This document shows positions 45,601 to 54,579 of a stretch of 64,000 nucleotides of DNA, piece by piece. The notes under the pieces are model-generated. The model did no database searches. It was given only the letters and a program-made list of their open reading frames with translations, and was not told the DNA's origin. The stretch spans positions 2,418,001-2,482,000 of the forward strand of contig CANUEZ040000014.1 of assembly GCA_948099385.1 (NCBI GenBank), in the 5' to 3' direction. Origin of the DNA: Fasciola hepatica. Taxonomy: Eukaryota; Platyhelminthes; Trematoda; Plagiorchiida; Fasciolidae. The position numbers were made by a program, and so were the translations under genes. Numbering within the stretch: the stretch's first letter is position 1; the number at the start of each line of letters is the position of its first letter.

Positions 45601-47833
45601 GATCTTGCTGCAGCGGCTGTGCCGTAAGAAAGTTGATTGGGACCAGTCACTGGACCGAGGGGACCGGCTGGACTGGGAGGAATTTTTGAACACCTTGAAG
45701 AAATTAGGGGACATAAGAATACCACGATGTTTGACCCCTGGCCATACGACACGGACTGGAGAACTACATGCCTTTTTCGATGCATCCGAAGTCGGTTATG
45801 GAGCTGTGGTGTACGGACGATGGTGCGCAGGAGATGGACAATATACCACGAGGATCCTGTTCGCCAAAGCCCGCGTTGCTCCACTGAAGTCGGTCTCAAT
45901 CCCACGCCTCGAACTCAGCGCAGCCGTGTTGGCAGTCAGGGTGGTGCAAGCTGTGAAGAGATGTTTTGACTTCTACATTTGGTCGGCTAGCTTTTGGACG
46001 GACTCAACGATAATACTTTACTACATTAAAAACGTCCGGAGCCGGTTTAGTACTTTCGTCGCTAACCGACTTACAATTATCCACGATGAATCAGCCATGA
46101 ACCAGTCGAATCATGTCAGGTCCGGCGATAACCCGGCCGACCTGTGCTCTCGAGGTGCGAACAACTTCAGGCAACTGGACACGTGGACGAGAGGGCCGAA
46201 CTTCCTGCAATTGCCCAAACAGGACTGGCCCGTGTTCGAATTAAAACCCCCTACGGAATTGGAACTGGAGATCAAAGGCGTAGTGATAGCAACCAACGTC
46301 GTCAAAGCGTCGCCCATTTTATCGCGACTGGTCAGGTTTTCTTCCTGGATGAAGACGCTTCGTTCGCTAGTTTGGTTAACCAGGTTCAAGATAAGTTTAC
46401 TAGTCATGAAAGGGCTACGGCCCTCAGGTCGGATACCGGTCGGCCCGATAGGTCCCGATGAGCTACAAGCGGCAGAGTACGATATTTTCAGAATGATACA
46501 ACGCGAGGCTTTCGCCCGAGAACTCAAGAGGGCGGAAGAAGTGGGGCTGACCAATGAAGACATGCCATCTCCAAGAGGCGAGCTGAAGCGTTTAAACCCC
46601 AAAATCATCAACGGACTGCTGCGGGTGGATGGTAGGCTGACCAACGCCCACCTGAACTTCGACACAAAGTATCCTATACTGCTGCCTGCGAGACAACCCG
46701 TAGTAGAGCTAATGATTCAACACGTCCACGCCGTAGAGGGACATGCCGGGGAAAGTCACGTGACGAGCGTCATCCGAAAGCGTCTTTGGTTGTTGAGAGG
46801 ACGAGAGACTGTAAAACGCGTGATCCGACGGTGTGTGCAATGCAGGAGACGCAATGCCACAGCAGGCAAACAACTCATGGCCCCGCTACCAGAATGCAGG
46901 GTAACTACGGGCTGGTGGCCGTTCAGTGACACCGGGTTGGACTATTTCGGGCCCTTGTGCATCAAGTGCGGGAAAAGATTAGAAAAGCGATACGGATGTA
47001 TCATGACGTGCATGAAATCACGTGCGGTGCACCTAGAAGTCGCACATTCGATGACGACCGATTCGTTTCTACGGGCCTTGCAAAGATTTATCAACCGAAG
47101 AGGCGTACCGGCAGACATATACTCAGATAATGGATCGAACTTTGTGGGCGCTCAACGGGAATTGCAGCGTTGGCACAAGAACATAAACAGGGACGAACTG
47201 CAGAATCGAACCGTGGCCTACGGCATACGCTGGCATTTCAACCCCCCACAGGCCAGTCACCGAGGCGGCATATGGGAACGCATGATCCGGTCCGCCAGAC
47301 GGATATTGCTGTCAATCATGGAGCAGCAGCCGCCCGACGACGAGACGCTGAACACCGTCATGACTGAGGTGGAGCGAATCCTGAACAACCGCCCCCTGGT
47401 TCCAGTATTGAACGGCGACCCCACCCACCTGGCGCTCACCCCAAACGACTTATTGACGCTAAGGTCGAACGAGGGTTTCCAAGGGCCGGTAAACCTTCGT
47501 GGGAGCTACCTCCATGGGTGGAAGCAAGCGAACTATCTGGCCAAGGTCTTCTGGAGGCGATGGCTACGGGAGTACCTACCGGCTTTGCAGACTCGACAGA
47601 AGTGGATGGCCAAAACAAGACCATTCAAAGTTGGGGACGTGGTTATGATCGCCGACGAACGCGCACATTTCAGCGCTTGGTCTTTGGGAGTAGTTACGGA
47701 AACCATCAAAAGCACCGACGAAATGATAAGAACGGTGAAGGTGAAGACAGCTAACGGAGTGCTCATTCGTGACATACGCAGTATTAACCTACTCGAGAGC
47801 GAAGACGGAGGAGCTGATAACCCTGTGGCCTAG
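42638..47833 (+). CDS. BEL/Pao Gag-Pol polyprotein, intact, 1731 residues
   Basis: One uninterrupted frame from ATG (MPRKGSK) to TAG. The ATG is preferred because the same start is conserved in copy A'; the frame is open 27 codons further up into the LTR but has no ATG there. Domains: N-terminal coiled-coil-like stretch (about 50-90); DUF1759 Gag-like region (about 121-270); two zinc knuckles (from C349 and C382); retropepsin with DSGS at 465-468; RT with D791 in SADIR and YVDD at 870-873; RNase H-type residues D1048, E1092, D1122; H2C2 zinc motif (H1362 to C1399/C1402); integrase core D1435, D1497, E1547; and a DUF5641-like tail (about 1640-1725). Its role is copy-and-paste transposition through particles, reverse transcription and integration. 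No missing catalytic residue was seen. No separate gag/pol frameshift is used. Confidence 0.96.
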   Translation: MPRKGSKAVEPGQEVIRQVSGEVLGTYDSLVNARSPSPVSASSCVIESNIDRKDVDLYKLRIIELEQQLLSARLQAHEAEKCTQKQREYRTSDFDTSDRLECNKVGNPTQVADYKPPSIDLPRVELTVFDGRAEQYCKFVKQFETFVENKVTDPGQRLLYLTHYCRGRAREAIDGCTMLDPEQGYTRARKILRDLFGQPFKVARNLIEGVMAEAKKTKGDVYTMADLVIKMQNCSIALDHLGYRADLDAMHTLEGIVRHLSPELQGRWAEEAERISRGDREANFEDLTEYLDRQTKIADSRFGRLIRDSNRANKPGTSQVQTPVREHPKYQPWTNTHVISRDATAKPNCRSCGTSHGLPECPKFGNATIDERWGMARMAGACFICLNTTHRAAACRTRNRCGYEGCTGRHHRLLHRARITISEASAKPSVICSTSQSASKPVRLGVVAVGVVTPTGIVKALAFVDSGSDTTLVKERFADKHQLAKGATSLAVSTVGGTQVMTAGRLRLQLISLDTNEEIEPTEAFTLADLPMRAPRSVNAILTRWPHLQDVTVVDWEDDEVDLLIGCDVPEAHWVLDQRVGDRQAPYAVRTALGWMLYGPVGVRGSVNYLSAETDRIEYHLQRLYEKEFHDIGDERPTLSQEDHFALQTVRQGSRGLKKQFEVPLPWRTPVDPWTDNRNYVLQRLLRLKERFIRDQNLWERYADLMKRNEDLGYVERVPVNTDSKRGIWYLPHHPVINPKKPNKLRVVFDCAAKFQGKSLNDRLLQGPDWTTPLIDVLCRFRVGKVALSADIREMFHQVKIPVGERDALRFLWWEGSDRDNAVVNYRMTVHPFGAISSPFCANYALRESANKHGDLVHRTVVESVSRNFYVDDYLGSFDDVESALEQFRGLTRLLEEGGFHLTKWMSNASEVLKVIPYHEKVERVRDLDGSPLPIERTLGIQWDAETDDFVFELNVPELPITRRGILSAVSSLFDPLGFVSPWLLPGKILLQRLCRKKVDWDQSLDRGDRLDWEEFLNTLKKLGDIRIPRCLTPGHTTRTGELHAFFDASEVGYGAVVYGRWCAGDGQYTTRILFAKARVAPLKSVSIPRLELSAAVLAVRVVQAVKRCFDFYIWSASFWTDSTIILYYIKNVRSRFSTFVANRLTIIHDESAMNQSNHVRSGDNPADLCSRGANNFRQLDTWTRGPNFLQLPKQDWPVFELKPPTELELEIKGVVIATNVVKASPILSRLVRFSSWMKTLRSLVWLTRFKISLLVMKGLRPSGRIPVGPIGPDELQAAEYDIFRMIQREAFARELKRAEEVGLTNEDMPSPRGELKRLNPKIINGLLRVDGRLTNAHLNFDTKYPILLPARQPVVELMIQHVHAVEGHAGESHVTSVIRKRLWLLRGRETVKRVIRRCVQCRRRNATAGKQLMAPLPECRVTTGWWPFSDTGLDYFGPLCIKCGKRLEKRYGCIMTCMKSRAVHLEVAHSMTTDSFLRALQRFINRRGVPADIYSDNGSNFVGAQRELQRWHKNINRDELQNRTVAYGIRWHFNPPQASHRGGIWERMIRSARRILLSIMEQQPPDDETLNTVMTEVERILNNRPLVPVLNGDPTHLALTPNDLLTLRSNEGFQGPVNLRGSYLHGWKQANYLAKVFWRRWLREYLPALQTRQKWMAKTRPFKVGDVVMIADERAHFSAWSLGVVTETIKSTDEMIRTVKVKTANGVLIRDIRSINLLESEDGGADNPVA

Positions 47834-48552
47834 TAAACCTTTTTCACACCAGTAATCGAGGTGGATAAAGAAACACCATATATACCACACAATCTCCGTC
47901 AAACACGTTAAGGTGCTCGCGGTCCCTTCGTTGACATTACAGAAGGTTCTTTCCGATATGTGGTGATGAGTGCGATTCCATTATACATCCCGATACATAC
48001 GCGCATGCACGACGCACTCTACATCCCGTAAACCCATCATACATGTGACAGTGTTCTTTGTTCGCCTTTTGTTGACGCTACCGAATGCCCCTTGCACATG
48101 TGGAAGTAGTGGAGCTCAGGTCACACATGCATGCTACATTTACTCGTTTTCTTGCCACGCGGTCTTTTGTTGACATTGCAGAAAGTCCTCCCTTGATGTG
48201 TAGCCATAACTGTGATTTCATTGTAACCCCGGCACACACGCACACGCACGCACACACACGCACGCACACACACACACACACTCAAGCGCGTACATCCAGG
48301 ACCGGACGGCCCCTTACGAGGACAACGTCTATGTGACCATTCACGCCCGCCATCGGTCATTTGGTCCTGTGGAAGATGTAGACTAGCCTCACGTCTATGT
48401 AGCCAATGGGTTAGGTGCGACCAGTAGTAGAACGTCAACGACGAGCATTAGACGTGCGCACTGACAGCAGGGCCTAGGCAGGTAGGAAGAATCAGTACCT
48501 TTATACCGAACCTTTGACTTTGCTAAGGATCCAGGAGGATTTTGGTGGGCGG
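47834..48552 (+). other. 3' untranslated region with CA microsatellite and polypurine tract
   Basis: No gene. A CA-rich microsatellite runs about 48232-48285. A purine-rich run with GGATCCAGGAGG and TGGTGGGCGG (about 48528-48552) touches the 3' LTR and is the likely polypurine primer; the same layout is seen in copies A and A'. Confidence 0.75.
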
Positions 48553-48931
48553 TGTAACAGCCGGTCGTGGAAAATCCCCCTTTTTCCCTCGCGATTCAGT
48601 GTTTTTTCCCAACATCACTCATTTCCATACACTATTGACTTGTCTTTACGAACTGGTTGTTTTTCTGGACCAATTGTTGTTTGTTCGCGCCCAGAGCGCT
48701 ATTTTGGCACATCCTTGCTCAGGACCTGCGTGACGCACGTGCTGTCTGCTCACACGCTGCTATTCGGTTTCTCGTTGTTGAGTCTTTGTGATCGTATTAT
48801 TGAGGTTTGTATATTGTTTATGTCATTGTTTATTTTAATAATCTAGTATCGTAGAATTATCACGGATAATCGCCTTCTGATTTCGGGATCCGTTGCGAAT
48901 TGGGCTACGCATTGCTCAAACGTTCGTAACA
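48553..48931 (+). repeat. 3' LTR of the intact BEL element
   Basis: 379 bp, identical to the 5' LTR except for two positions. It ends CGTTCGTAACA and is followed directly by the CCAGG target duplication. Confidence 0.96.
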
Positions 48932-49690
48932 CCAGGTATGATAGTCACACAGGGATTTAGCCGGAAGTCTTGGTGCCTTTTTACAAGGTTTTGGTGCAAC
49001 CTCTTCTGAAGTATTATGTGCAGGCGTGGGCTTATTATCATCGTAAGGACAAGGAGCGCTTGAAAGGGGTGCAGTGACTTGCAACTAGAATGATCATCAA
49101 TAAGAGCAAGAAATCTCACACCCAGTGTCTAGAAGATCTAAATCTCTTCTTGTAAGGACGTCGTGGAGGCCGGAGTGACTTGATAGAAGCTCTCAGGATT
49201 TCAAGGGGTCTGTCCGGCGTAGACATGGGTGGTTCGTTCGTTTCTGCTCCCAAGTGCGGCACCAGGGCTAAAATGGATGCTCCCAAGGCTAGCAGCACGA
49301 GCCAAGTCTTTCTGCAACTATGGTTGTACCTATGTGGAATGGGTTTTCAGGGGATGCTGTTGGGAGCAGCAATGTACCAACTCTGAGGAAGACAATAGAT
49401 TCGGACTGGAGCACAGCCTTTCTAGAACTAGCCTTATGAACGAGGGGTAAAATAATTTGCCCCTGGCACTTTTGCCAGTGAACTTACATCTGTGAAATTG
49501 ATACGGCCTCACTGGTTCTGCCTTTCAGACAGAGCGTTAAACGGGCAGCCCTCGGAACCAAGGTAACGCGCTGGCAGCAAAACACTCTAAATGCATGATT
49601 GATGTCAGCCAATTTGATCCTGTTCAAACTGAAATTAACTGAACTGAGCCGAACCGAACTGAACTAGACTGGACTGAATTTTCCTTCCCT
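48932..49690 (+). pseudogene. CR1-like RT C-terminus, 3' side of the intact BEL insertion
   Basis: Continues the RT from 42216. In shifting frames it reads LKYYVQAWAYYHRKDKERLK (near 49015), LATRMIINKSKKSH, then GRRGGRSDLIEALRISRGL (near 49165), and a final block with NVPTLRKTIDSDWS (near 49380). The 3' end is marked by repeats of ACTGAACTG (49626-49680), similar to the end at 56605-56630. It has several frameshifts and stops. Confidence 0.7.
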
Positions 49691-50570
49691 ACTGTTCCCA
49701 AATTCGCTTATGAAGAAGAGACTCTTCATAACGTTGGACCAACCGGAGGACAAAGGGCTGACTGATGCAAGAAACTGGACAGCCCGTCAAACTGTATGAA
49801 GCTTTGAAAGCTGAACTAAGCCGAATATAAACACTACATTTATGAAAATTTTCGTTCAAGCCCTGTAACCATGACTAACTTCATCGCCTCAAGATAGCAT
49901 AGTTGCCAAGCCAGCTTACCGACTGGTTGAAAATATTCCAATGAGAAAGATGCCAACAAAAATTTGGGAACCCTTTGCTTCGACTCCCAGAGGAGTGAAC
50001 TTGAAGGGGGGGGGGTTGTTTTAATGCTTCGGTTAATCTCGGTAACAAATGCCCACGTAACGCGCACCTGATGATCTCTGTTGGTTGACGCCGAACACGT
50101 GCGTCTGATTGGTGTAGGGCTCCGGAGTAATCTGTTTTCTGCTGGTATCAAGTGTATTCCATAAAAAACACTGTGTATCTTCGATGTTCCGAATGAGAAT
50201 ATTGTCCGTAGCCATTGCCCGTTCTGTGCAAAATGACCTGAACAAATTTGTTCATTGGTATTTGTTAGCTACATAGGTACATATACATATAGCAAATAAT
50301 GATCGTCTCTAGCATCCGAAAGACGACGTGATCCAACTATTGTTCCACCCGCATCACTTATTAATTGATTTGAAAGAGCCACAGACATGGGGGCTTTAAC
50401 GGTACAATGTTTTGTCCTGGTGTACAGTCACTCAGGAGAATTAGTTCATAGTTGCAAGTATGCATGCACCGAAATTTGTGGCACCATCTCTGCCCAGAAT
50501 GTTCCTCGACTTTGCATTGTGTGAAATCTTTTCGGGAAAAATTTGTGTAGTGCACTACATGCCCTTTAAA
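49691..50570. other. No recognisable gene
   Basis: No domain on either strand. A G-run (about 50005-50016) and scattered AT-rich sequence are the only features noted. The right end leads into the CGGTTT-rich repeat family. Confidence 0.5.
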
Positions 50571-51540
50571 GGGCAAAACCGGTACAAAACCGCTCCAAAA
50601 GCGATCAGTTTTCTGCCGGTTTTTGACCAGTTTTGGTCGGCTTTTACTATTACGCCGACTAGTTTTCGGCCGTTTTGTTTAGTAGCCATTTTACACAGAT
50701 CAAACATGAATTGATACGAAGGAAATCGATGACTGGAGTAATGTGCAGCGCTTGGTTGGTGTTTTATTAAATTCCTGGTCCAATTCGTCTAAATGTCCCG
50801 AAAATCTCGGTATAGATAGCTCTATTTTATTCCCTTCAAATGAGAGAAATAAGGACAATCATCGGAAAATCAAGTTAGGAGATAGAAATGAGCATCGTAA
50901 TACGCAATTTAGGTTAGTGAAAGAAATTAACGAAGCATATCACGTAGTTCAAACGATTGGCACAAACCGTTCAGAAACCAGCCCAAAAACCGCTCCGAAA
51001 CCGATCGGTTTTCGGTCGGTATTTTGGCCGGTTTTGGAGCGGTTTTTACAATGACGCCGATCAGATTTTTAGCGGTTTCTGAGTGGTTTCTGGCCGGCTT
51101 CCTGGACGGTTTCTGAACGGTTTCCGGGCCGTTTGTGCCAATCGTTTGAACCACGTGATATGCTCCGTTAATTTCTTTCACTAACCTAAATTGCGTATTA
51201 CGATGTTTATTTCTATCTCCTAACTTGATTTTCCGATGATTGTCCTTATTTCTCTCATTTGAAGGGAATAAAATAGAGCTATCTATACCGAGATTTTCGG
51301 GACATTTCGATGAATTGAACCAGTAATTTAATAAAACACCAACCAAGCGTTGCACATTACTCCAGCCATCGGTTTCCTCCGTATCAATTCATGTTTGATC
51401 TGTGTAAAATGGTTACCAAACAAATCGACCGAAAACCAATTGGAAACTCGTGTTACAAGCGGGCTAGGTGCTACAAGGAGCCTCTGCAAACCACTGAGGC
51501 TCAAACATTCGTACAATTTTTGAGCAGGCTAATTTATAGG
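50571..51540. repeat. Head-to-head pair of an unrecognised ~480-bp repeat (hairpin)
   Basis: Two highly similar copies lie in inverted orientation around 51049. The best match joins 50686-51010 with 51088-51412 (coordinate sum about 52098), roughly 325 bp per arm with few substitutions. Each copy has ends rich in CGGTTT, ACCGAT and AAAACCG words and an AT-rich middle. Open frames of 103 and 142 codons fall on the two arms, but they follow the repeat and look like chance. I do not recognise the family. Confidence 0.85.
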
Positions 51541-51599
51541 TACTGAGTTCGGGGCAAAATTGTAAACTAGACTCCGCTCTTGTAGCTAAACCGCTTCAA

Positions 51600-52060
51600 T
51601 GCCATCCCGAAAATAATTAATATTAAATCGGTTTTTGAGTGGTTTTCGCCATTGCGCTGATCGATTTTCAAGCGGTCCCTGAACAGCTCCCGAGCGGTTT
51701 CAACCGGTTGTGTGAAATAAGTGGTATGTTTCAATGAATCCTGTCACCCTTCTCCAGTTACCTTTTTCCTTACTCCTTTTTATTTACTCGATGATAAAAC
51801 CTAGTAAACATTCCTATTCTACCCATTTTAAGGTGTATCAAACAGGACGACCTGTAACTCAAATTCTCTTTAATACTAACTGGTACCAGGGAGCATTTAG
51901 TAAAATAGAATGCTCGATAAAAATACACATCACCATTGTCGTCGATTTTCCTCTTATCGATTCAGATTGACTTGCAGAAGAATGACTGCTAAGTAAACCG
52001 ACCAGAAACCGATCTTGCAAACGGGCTATTCGCTATAAGGGGGAACTCTAGTTCATTAGG
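51600..52060 (+). repeat. Diverged copy 2 of the CGGTTT repeat family
   Basis: Has the same order as the right-hand copy at 51050-51540: a CGGTTT-rich head (GATCGATTTTCAAGCGG, near 51658), an AT-rich body with open reading on the plus strand (51734-51970), a GATTTTC...TCGATTCAGATTGAC stretch, then AATGACTGCTAAGTAAACCG and an ACGGGCTATTCGCTATAAGG end. More diverged than the hairpin pair. Confidence 0.65.
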
Positions 52061-52149
52061 ATGTAACTGTTTACTTGTGTCAAGGATATCGGTGTATAAC
52101 TATTCCACAATCGATTGATCTTCTTTTGTGTTTGTTCAGTTTACCTTCA

Positions 52150-52612
52150 CCACATAGAAAAACCGACCGGCTTTTGACTGGTTTGCGCAGTTGCTGTAAT
52201 CGGTTTTCAAGCGGTTTGGCTCATTGCAGTGGTCGGCTTCCAAGTAGTTTTAAAGCGGTTCCCAATTGGTATGAACCAGTGGCGTACAGTACGGGTTGTA
52301 CTCCATTTATTTCCGTCACTTCCCTCAAATTATGTTTTTTCTTGCTCACTTATATCTCCCAAACGGCGAAGTCCTAATAATTATTATTCCACCCATTTAT
52401 GGCACATGGGAAAGAACGGCCTATAACTTGGTATTCAAGAGCATTTCAGTGTGCCCGAATCAACATACTGAAATAAAATACTCATTTAAAAGGTGCAGCA
52501 TCCGGTCGCCGATTTTCTTCGTGTCAATTCGCTTTTGACCTGTGGAAGAATGACTACTAAACAAACCGGTTGAAAAACGGTTTACGAGCAGGCTGTGTGC
52601 GACAAGGGATCT
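52150..52612 (+). repeat. Diverged copy 3 of the CGGTTT repeat family
   Basis: Same layout: a head with AATCGGTTTTCAAGCGGTTT (near 52198), a body, GATTTTCTTCGTGTCAATTC, then AATGACTACTAAACAAACCG and an AGCAGGCTGTGTGCGACAAG end. Copies 1, 2 and 3 lie in direct order, so this is a loose tandem array of old and young units. Confidence 0.65.
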
Positions 52613-53400
52613 TTCTTGAGTATGAGGTCACGTCGCGCCGGGTTGTCAGAATTGTGGTTGGAGTGAACTGGAAGGAACATGTGGGTTTTAGTTTGTTTGG
52701 GTACCTGATCACACCTTGGCGAGATGATATCACAGGTGTGCGCACTGATGGTGCTCACGGAACGACGCCAGTATTCAAAAACACTTGAGTTTTAGGTTGA
52801 TTTCCACCGAGTTACGACGAGACTTTATCGCACTGCAAGGGCAATTTCATTTGTTGTTCTCTAATGAATATACTCAAGTATTTAGTTCATCAGCGACAGA
52901 GGTTGATCATTTTGTGTCACATTTTTCAAAGTGTCCATGTGCATCAGAAGGCATTTTTGGTTACCCACATGCAAAGCACTTTCACGATTGCACTCGCTTG
53001 AAATGTCGGCAGTCACCTTCACCGATGAAAATAACTGCCAGTGTGCCAACTTGTTTGGTCGTATTTCTGAGAATACAAATCAAACTATCTTCCCATTTTG
53101 GAGACGGATTATGACGCTCTACATCTATATTGACCGATACTAAGCGTACCAACACATTCTTACTGCGTACGAAATCCCAACATTCACAACAGGCAACTAG
53201 GCATTGTTAAAACCCACTGCAACAGTGACAATAGCTCGTTATGAAAATCCCGAGCACATGAATGACTTGGCCTTTTTTTCTCTGGCGGGATATTTTTTCT
53301 GTTAACTGTGGAGTAGCTTCTAATAAACAATTGCCACTTTTACCCAGTCAACGTAATACAGCAGTTCTACGTTACGTATGTATTGTTTATAATCCGGGGT
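52613..53400. other. No recognised gene
   Basis: An open stretch of 109 codons at 52785-53114 on the plus strand contains a Cys-rich part (HFSKCPC, DCTRLKCRQ) but no domain I know. It might be upstream sequence of the RTE-like element that follows. Nothing else was seen. Confidence 0.35.
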
Positions 53401-54565
53401 GACTCTTTCCGAGAAACATAAGTGCGCCAAACGGTTCTCATGACTTCGTCGATAGGTCTGCATTGAGGCACTGTTTGTTAAGAAACGGTGTACCTGAGAA
53501 GTATGTGTCGGTCCTCAAAGAGTTGTATTGTCATACCTCAGATCGGGTTAGGGTCTACAGCCAGCTTTCGTCATCCTTTGACGTCTCCAGTGAAGTGAGA
53601 TAAGGCCGTTTAACACCCCCGTTTCTTTTCAACTTTGCTATAGAGGATGTCCTACAAAACGTTCTGTCTGGCCTTCCAAACGGTGGAGTCAAACTCCTCC
53701 CAGGGAACAGATTTTTTGACTTAGAATACGCCAATGATATCACCTTGCTGAGAGACAGTGCGCAGTCAATTCGACTTACATGAGACCGCTTGACGATTAA
53801 GGTGTATGGTATGTACTTTGCGCCTTCAAAGTGAGTAGTACTTGTTCAAAACTGACAGCAGCCTGTGCCTGCACTCACTCTTAGTGATGATCGGTCGGAG
53901 GTAGTCAGTAGCTTTGAGTACCCACGGAGCTTGATCACAGCTAGTGGTGATTCTGGGGAGGAAATCATATCAAGAATCGTGAAAGCCAGAGCAGCTTTCG
54001 CGGACCTGTCTCATCTGTGGTGTCGCCATGACATCCGGCTTTCCCTCAAGGGAAGGGTGTACAGTGCAACAGTTTGCAGTATTCGCTATGGTTGCGAGAG
54101 GTGGCCCCTCCGGGTTAAGAATGCTCGGCGGTTTTCTGTATTCGATCATCGGTGCCTCCGAAGCATTGCTCGTGTCTTGTGGGAGCATCGGGTGAACAAT
54201 GACGAGGTTCGTCGTCGTGTCTTCAGTGCTGATAACCACCTCCTGACAGAGATAATTACTCTTCGTCGCCTCCGTTGGCTCGGGCAAGTTTTGCATACGC
54301 CTTTCCGTCGTTTATCTTTTTGTGCTCTTTTACACGTGATGGGCAAGGCTGAAAGAAATGGCGTGGCGGTCAGGCTATGACCTGGCGCAGGGGCATGAAA
54401 AAGTTAGCTTCGGCTTTGGCTTCGGTTGATGCTTTCCACCCTTCTGGTTAAGGCTTAAGAGGTGAAGATTGCAGTAGGTTAGAAAAGCTGAAAGACATGG
54501 CTCGGAACCGAATCCAGTGGCGCGAATACTATATGGCCTGTCTGTTGACTTCCCGTCTCCCATTG
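53401..54565 (+). pseudogene. RTE-like RT relic, copy 1 (C-terminal half)
   Basis: The plus strand reads RT blocks in shifting frames: LRNGVPEKYVSVLKELY (near 53475), PFLFNFAIEDVL (near 53620), and a degenerate palm motif YANDITLL (near 53730, where YADD is expected). VKARAAFADLSHLWCRHDIR lies near 53980, the SIRYGCERWPL block near 54090, and RLRWLGQVLHTPFRRL near 54270. The end is WRRGMK and LEKLKDMARNRIQW near 54485. The catalytic ADD is changed to AND. The longest open part is 53865-54380. Upstream endonuclease is not visible. Confidence 0.8.
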
Positions 54566-54579
54566 GCCAGGTTAAGGAA

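Larger units (their letters stand above)
42217..48931 (+). mobile_element. Complete, apparently young BEL/Pao retrotransposon
   Basis: 6715 bp bounded by two 379-bp LTRs that I could align base by base with only two differences (T/C at 42361 versus 48697, and T/G at 42566 versus 48902). The element is flanked by identical 5-bp sequences CCAGG at 42212-42216 and 48932-48936, the usual target duplication size for BEL/Pao. It encodes one open Gag-Pol frame. No env-like gene is present. It sits inside a CR1-like RT gene. The low LTR divergence and intact ORF suggest a recent insertion and possible activity. Confidence 0.96.

Noticed and set aside
49626..49685. ACTGAACTG tandem run as a possible CRISPR-like or satellite array
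   Set aside because: Only a short degenerate run at the end of a CR1-like element; it is a retrotransposon tail. No spacers.
50743..51355. Matching 103- and 142-codon open frames in the hairpin
   Set aside because: They are the same sequence on the two inverted arms. Older copies do not keep the frame, so it is probably not coding.
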